This document shows, piece after piece, positions 5,509 to 8,801 of a DNA stretch of 8,801 nucleotides (within the stretch, counting starts at the first letter, position 1; each line of letters starts with the position of its first letter). The notes under the pieces were generated by a model that saw only the letters and a program-made list of their open reading frames with translations, did not search any database and was not told the DNA's origin. Source of the DNA: CAZXMB01 sp964641715 (lineage in GTDB: Bacteria > Desulfobacterota > BSN033 > UBA1163); contig CAZXMB010000126.1 in the NCBI GenBank assembly GCA_964641715.1, forward strand, positions 1-8,801, read 5' to 3'. Both the position numbers and the translations under genes were made by a program.

Positions 5509-6869
5509 TCCATCTTTGAGAGGAGTTTTTCTTCTTCCAGCACCCCGCGAATGGTCTTATTTTCTTGGTATGCCTTTCGGGCAATGCGGGCGGCTTCGTC
5601 ATATCCAATTCTTGGAACCAGAGCTGTGACCAGGGCCAGACTTTTCTCAATCATCTCTTCACACCGCTCCTGATCCGCCTTCAACCCCCTGACGCATCTT
5701 AGGTTGAAATTATTTGCACCATTGGCAAGGAGGCGAATGGATTCGAGGAGGTTATGGGCGATCAGGGGCATCATTGCATTGAGTTCAAAATAGCCACTGA
5801 GGCCGCCCAGGGTGATGGCCGCATCGTTTCCAATCACCTGGGCGCATACCTGAATCAGGGATTCTGGAATGACGGGGTTAACCTTTCCCGGCATCATGGA
5901 GGAACCGGGTTGAGTTTCCGGAAGGTGAATCTCCCCGATCCCGCAACGGGGACCGGATCCCAGCCAACGGACATCGTTGGCAATTTTGAGGAGACTGACG
6001 GCCACGGTTTTCAGGGCCCCGCTCACCCCTACAGCACCATCCCGAGCCCCCTGAGCCTCAAAGGGACTGGTTGGCTTACGGAAGCGTCCATGGCTCTTTT
6101 GGTTGATGATAGAGATGGCCTTTTTCGCAAACCGAGGGTGGGTATTGGCTCCTGTCCCGACCGCAGTCCCGCCGAGGGGAAGTTCATAAAGGGACTCCAT
6201 AGCCTTCTGAATCCGATCGATGCCGAATTTCACCTGCTGAGCATAACCCTCAAACTCCTGACCCAACCGGATGGGGATGGCGTCCTGGAGATGGGTTCGG
6301 CCAATTTTGAGAATGGGGTAAAACTCCTTTCCTTTGGCTTTGAGTGCCTGATGAAGACCTCTGAAGGCAGGAAGAAGTTTTTCCCGGAGAAGCTGGATGG
6401 TGGCGATATGGATGGCAGAAGGGAAGACATCGTTACTGGATTGACATAGATTGACATGGTCATTGGGATGAATCGGCCGGTAGATCCCTTTTCCCCCTCC
6501 GAGGATTTCATTGGCCCGGTTGGCGATCACCTCGTTGGCATTCATGTGGGTCGAGGTCCCGGAGCCGGTCTGAAAGATATCGATCACAAATTCCTCATCC
6601 CATTTCCCTTCCATGACCTCTTCGGAGGCCTTTTCCACTGCCCTGGCCATCCTCCTATCGAGGATTCCAAGCCCTGCATTCGCCCTGGCAGAGGCATACT
6701 TGATAAGGCCTAAGGCACGGATCAATTCCTTTTGGAACCGCCATCCGCTGATGGGAAAATTTTTAACTGCCCTCCATGTCTGGGCGCCAAAGTAGGCCTC
6801 TTTGGGAACCTCGACAGGGCCCAGAGAATCTTTCTCCATCCGATATGCGTTATTTCTTATAGTGGCCAT
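5454..6869 (-). CDS. fumC: Class II fumarate hydratase, last codons lost in the gap
   Basis: 472 residues are visible (E. coli FumC has 467), so only the last few codons and the stop are missing. FumC interconverts fumarate and malate in the TCA cycle as a cytosolic homotetramer without iron. Motifs: TGSGTSTHMNANEVIANRA (101-119), SSNDVFPSAIHIA (144-156), GRTHLQDAIP (190-199, H193 equivalent to E. coli H188), and the signature loop GSSMMPGKVNPVIPE (322-336) with the catalytic serine, then GNDAAITLGGLSGYFELN (347-364). MPGKVNP and GLSG.FELN favour fumarase over aspartase; 'NPVIPE' is aspartase-like, so substrate is less than certain. Start: the ATG at 6869 has GGGAGGAG seven bases upstream; the frame stays open 17 codons further up but without such a site. 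If the contigs join through the 55-mer, the frame adds 13 residues and stops at 5257-5259. It diverges from sdhA, the preceding TCA enzyme. Confidence 0.92.
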
Positions 6870-6876
6870 CCCTTTT

Positions 6877-6884
6877 CTCCTCCC
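6877..6884 (-). promoter_or_regulatory. Ribosome binding site of fumC
   Basis: Minus-strand GGGAGGAG with seven bases to the ATG at 6869. It decides between this start and the longer open frame reaching 6920. Confidence 0.7.
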
Positions 6885-6912
6885 TGATGACATTCTATTG
6901 GATAAAAGTTGA

Positions 6913-6940
6913 ATTATCAATAGTCATGCATTACTCTCAA
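6913..6940 (-). promoter_or_regulatory. Candidate promoter of fumC
   Basis: On the minus strand, TTGAGA (6940-6935) and GATAAT (6918-6913) are each 5 of 6 matches with a 16-bp spacer. The predicted start near 6906 gives a leader of about 37 nt carrying the ribosome site. Confidence 0.5.
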
Positions 6941-6953
6941 TCCTTCAATTTCG

Positions 6954-6983
6954 TTGACAAAGTTAAGGATCATCCATTATCAT
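6954..6983 (+). promoter_or_regulatory. Candidate promoter of sdhA
   Basis: TTGACA (6954-6959, perfect) and TATCAT (6978-6983, 5 of 6) are 18 bp apart. The predicted start near 6990 leaves a leader of about 89 nt. It lies back to back with the fumC promoter, the two -35 boxes being 13 bp apart, so one regulator could act on both. The rest of the 209-bp intergenic region shows no further feature I can support. Confidence 0.5.
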
Positions 6984-7078
6984 TCGAACAGGTTCTGGCA
7001 AAGGATATGGCAGGGGACTGCGATCGGCAGGGATGATAGAACCGGTGTAAACCATTCCGTACAGATGATTTCCTTTCG

Positions 7079-8801
7079 ATGAACTTTCAACACGATATCC
7101 TCATTATCGGAGCAGGTCTGGCCGGTCTTCGTGCCGCAGTGGAATGTGTGGGAGAGGCGGATGTGGCGGTGGTGAGCAAGGTCTTTCCCACAAGGTCTCA
7201 TTCAGGTGCGGCCCAGGGGGGGATCACCGCAGCCCTTGGAAATGAAGAAGAGGACCGGTGGGAATGGCACCTCTTCGATACCATCAAGGGAGGGGATTAC
7301 TTAGGTGACCAGGGTGCGATTGAGATCATGGTGAAGGATGCACCAAGGGCCATTTATGAATTGGAACATATGGGTGTTCCCTTTAGCCGGACTCCGGAAG
7401 GAAAAATTGCTCAAAGAAAATTTGGAGGCCATACGCGAGATTACGGGAAGAGGCCCGTGAAGAGGGCCTGCTATGCATCGGATCATACGGGAAGGGTGGT
7501 GCTCGATACCCTTTACGACCAGTGTCTCCGAAACCAGGTGAAATTCTATTCGGAACACTATCTCCTCTCCCTTGTCTTTGGAGAGAAGAGATGCTCAGGC
7601 GGGGTGACCTACGATCTCGCCACCGGTGAGGTCCACCTTCTTCAGGCCAAAGCTGTACTCCTTGCCACGGGGGGATGCGGAAGAATCTATAAGACCACCT
7701 CCAACGGGTTTGCCTCCACCGGAGACGGGATCCACCTGGCCTATGAATCCGGAATTCCTCTCGAGGACATGGAGTTTATTCAATTCCATCCCACAGGTCT
7801 CTATCCCCTGGGGATCCTGGTGAGCGAGGCGGCAAGAGGGGAGGGTGGATTTTTAAGGAACAGATTGGGCGAACGATTTATGGAGCGATATGCCCCAACG
7901 ACCAGAGATCTTGCAGCAAGGGATGTGGTCTCAAGGGCCATTCTCCATGAAATTCGAGAGGGGAGAGGAATTGAAAGGAAGGATTATGTCCATCTTGACC
8001 TTACCCATTTAGGAGAAGAGAAGATTCTGGAGAAGCTCTGGGAAATTTCGTCCTTTGTGAGGATCTATCTGGGCATTGACCCTGCCTATGATCCCATTCC
8101 GGTGCAGCCCACCTGCCATTACCTCATGGGAGGCATCCCCACGGATGCGGATGGAAGAGTCCTCACTGATGAGAGAGGAAAGGTTGCCCAGGGTTTATAT
8201 GCGGCAGGAGAATGTGCCTGCGTCTCCGTTCATGGTGCGAACCGGCTCGGCTGCAACTCCCTTCTCGATCTGCTTGTCTTCGGGCGAAGAAGCGGTCTGG
8301 CCATGAAGAGAGATCTCTCCCAATTTGAACATCTTCTTCTTTCGGAGGAACCGAAGGAAAGAGTGACCTCCCGGATAAGGCAGTTGCTCGAACATCATGG
8401 GAAAGAGAAGGTCCACTGGCTCCGGGGCAGGATGCAGACGGTGATGATGGAATATGGTTCGGTCTTCCGGAATGAGGAGGGGCTGAAGAAGGGGATCGGA
8501 GAGATCCGTTCTCTAAAAGAACGTTATCAGGAGATCGGGATCAGTTTTAAAGGAAAGAAATTCAACTACGAATTGATGGAGGCCGTTGAACTGGGGCATC
8601 AGCTCAACCTTTCAGAAGTGATCCTCGTCAGCGCCCTCCACCGGAGGGAAAGCCGGGGAGCCCACTGGCGGGAGGATTTTCCGCAGAGGGCGGATCGGTA
8701 CTATCTGAAACATACCCTTGTCGTCCCGACCTCGAAGGGTCCTGAGGTAAGATATAAGCCGGTAAAGATCATGAAGTTTCAACCAGAGGCAAGAGTGTAT
8801 T
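7079..8801 (+). CDS. sdhA: Succinate dehydrogenase/fumarate reductase flavoprotein subunit (stop codon just beyond window)
   Basis: 574 codons are seen, ending ...PEARVY then a single T, the position where homologues end (E. coli '...KIRTY' then stop), so only the stop codon is missing. It oxidises succinate to fumarate on the membrane-bound complex, or the reverse. Motifs: FAD-binding GAGLAGL (11-17); RSHSGAAQGGI (39-49), whose H41 is the covalent FAD histidine; FHPTG (236-240); EAARGEGG (250-257); ARDVVSR (280-286, R281 equivalent to catalytic R286 of E. coli SdhA); HYLMGG (347-352); GANRLGCNSLLDLLVFGR (386-403). Gln47 after the FAD histidine is of the SdhA type (E. coli FrdA has Glu), but the usual direction cannot be settled by this. 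The ATG at 7079 gives the expected N-terminus; no clear Shine-Dalgarno sequence precedes it. No cytochrome b subunit gene lies upstream; sdhB is expected downstream. Confidence 0.93.
   Translation, partial: MNFQHDILIIGAGLAGLRAAVECVGEADVAVVSKVFPTRSHSGAAQGGITAALGNEEEDRWEWHLFDTIKGGDYLGDQGAIEIMVKDAPRAIYELEHMGVPFSRTPEGKIAQRKFGGHTRDYGKRPVKRACYASDHTGRVVLDTLYDQCLRNQVKFYSEHYLLSLVFGEKRCSGGVTYDLATGEVHLLQAKAVLLATGGCGRIYKTTSNGFASTGDGIHLAYESGIPLEDMEFIQFHPTGLYPLGILVSEAARGEGGFLRNRLGERFMERYAPTTRDLAARDVVSRAILHEIREGRGIERKDYVHLDLTHLGEEKILEKLWEISSFVRIYLGIDPAYDPIPVQPTCHYLMGGIPTDADGRVLTDERGKVAQGLYAAGECACVSVHGANRLGCNSLLDLLVFGRRSGLAMKRDLSQFEHLLLSEEPKERVTSRIRQLLEHHGKEKVHWLRGRMQTVMMEYGSVFRNEEGLKKGIGEIRSLKERYQEIGISFKGKKFNYELMEAVELGHQLNLSEVILVSALHRRESRGAHWREDFPQRADRYYLKHTLVVPTSKGPEVRYKPVKIMKFQPEARVY

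Noticed and set aside
5754..6449. 231-codon open frame on the plus strand inside fumC
   Set aside because: It lies fully antisense to a well-supported fumC, its translation shows no recognisable domain, and it has no ribosome site. It is a shadow of the coding strand.
6909..6920. TTGA-ATTA-TCAA palindrome in the fumC-sdhA region as an FNR site
   Set aside because: The spacing between TTGA and TCAA is 4, not the 6 of CRP/FNR sites, and it overlaps the fumC -10 box, which explains part of the pattern.

Overview
The window looks like part of a draft or metagenome-derived scaffold from a Gram-negative bacterium. The envelope genes point that way: a sedoheptulose-7-phosphate isomerase for LPS heptose, an LpxL/HtrB-type acyltransferase and the lipoprotein enzyme Lgt. 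The mix of a DUF6485-like small Cys-rich protein, a Cys-rich HD protein, a bacterial deoxyhypusine-synthase-like protein and a kinase-BON protein reminds me of Desulfobacterota ('deltaproteobacterial') anaerobes. That placement is an inference from gene content, not a proven assignment.

Layout. From 1 to 3941 all genes run on the minus strand. Read in transcription order they are: a zinc-ribbon/HD-domain protein (3941 to 3195), an LPLAT-family acyltransferase (3110 to 2175), a 260-bp gap holding a fold-back repeat, gmhA (1914 to 1309), a deoxyhypusine-synthase-like protein of unknown substrate (1285 to 281) and an 8-Cys DUF6485-like protein (196 to 2). Between the HD gene and lgt lies a divergent control region with a perfect CRP/FNR-type palindrome. 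lgt runs on the plus strand (4101 to 4889). It converges on the C-terminal part of a cytidylate-kinase-like/BON protein on the minus strand (ends at 4922).

That fragment is cut by a run of 100 Ns (5354-5453) whose two flanks are an identical 55-base sequence. This is the mark of two de Bruijn contigs overlapping by a k-mer and padded with a default gap. On the other side of the gap fumC (minus, start 6869) is complete except for its last few codons. A divergent promoter region (6870-7078) separates fumC from sdhA (plus, start 7079), which runs off the window just where its stop codon should be.

How the genes work together. fumC and sdhA are adjacent TCA-cycle steps (succinate/fumarate/malate) expressed divergently from a shared 209-bp region. 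gmhA and the acyltransferase belong to LPS/lipid A biogenesis, and lgt to lipoprotein maturation. The points of most interest are the deoxyhypusine-synthase-like protein in an envelope-gene context, the operator placed exactly where a class II activator would sit at the HD gene, the fold-back repeat upstream of gmhA, the acyltransferase lacking its usual catalytic acid, and the unresolved join at the N gap. I see no CRISPR array, tRNA, rRNA, transposase or phage gene. I did not find one single obviously new multi-gene system.
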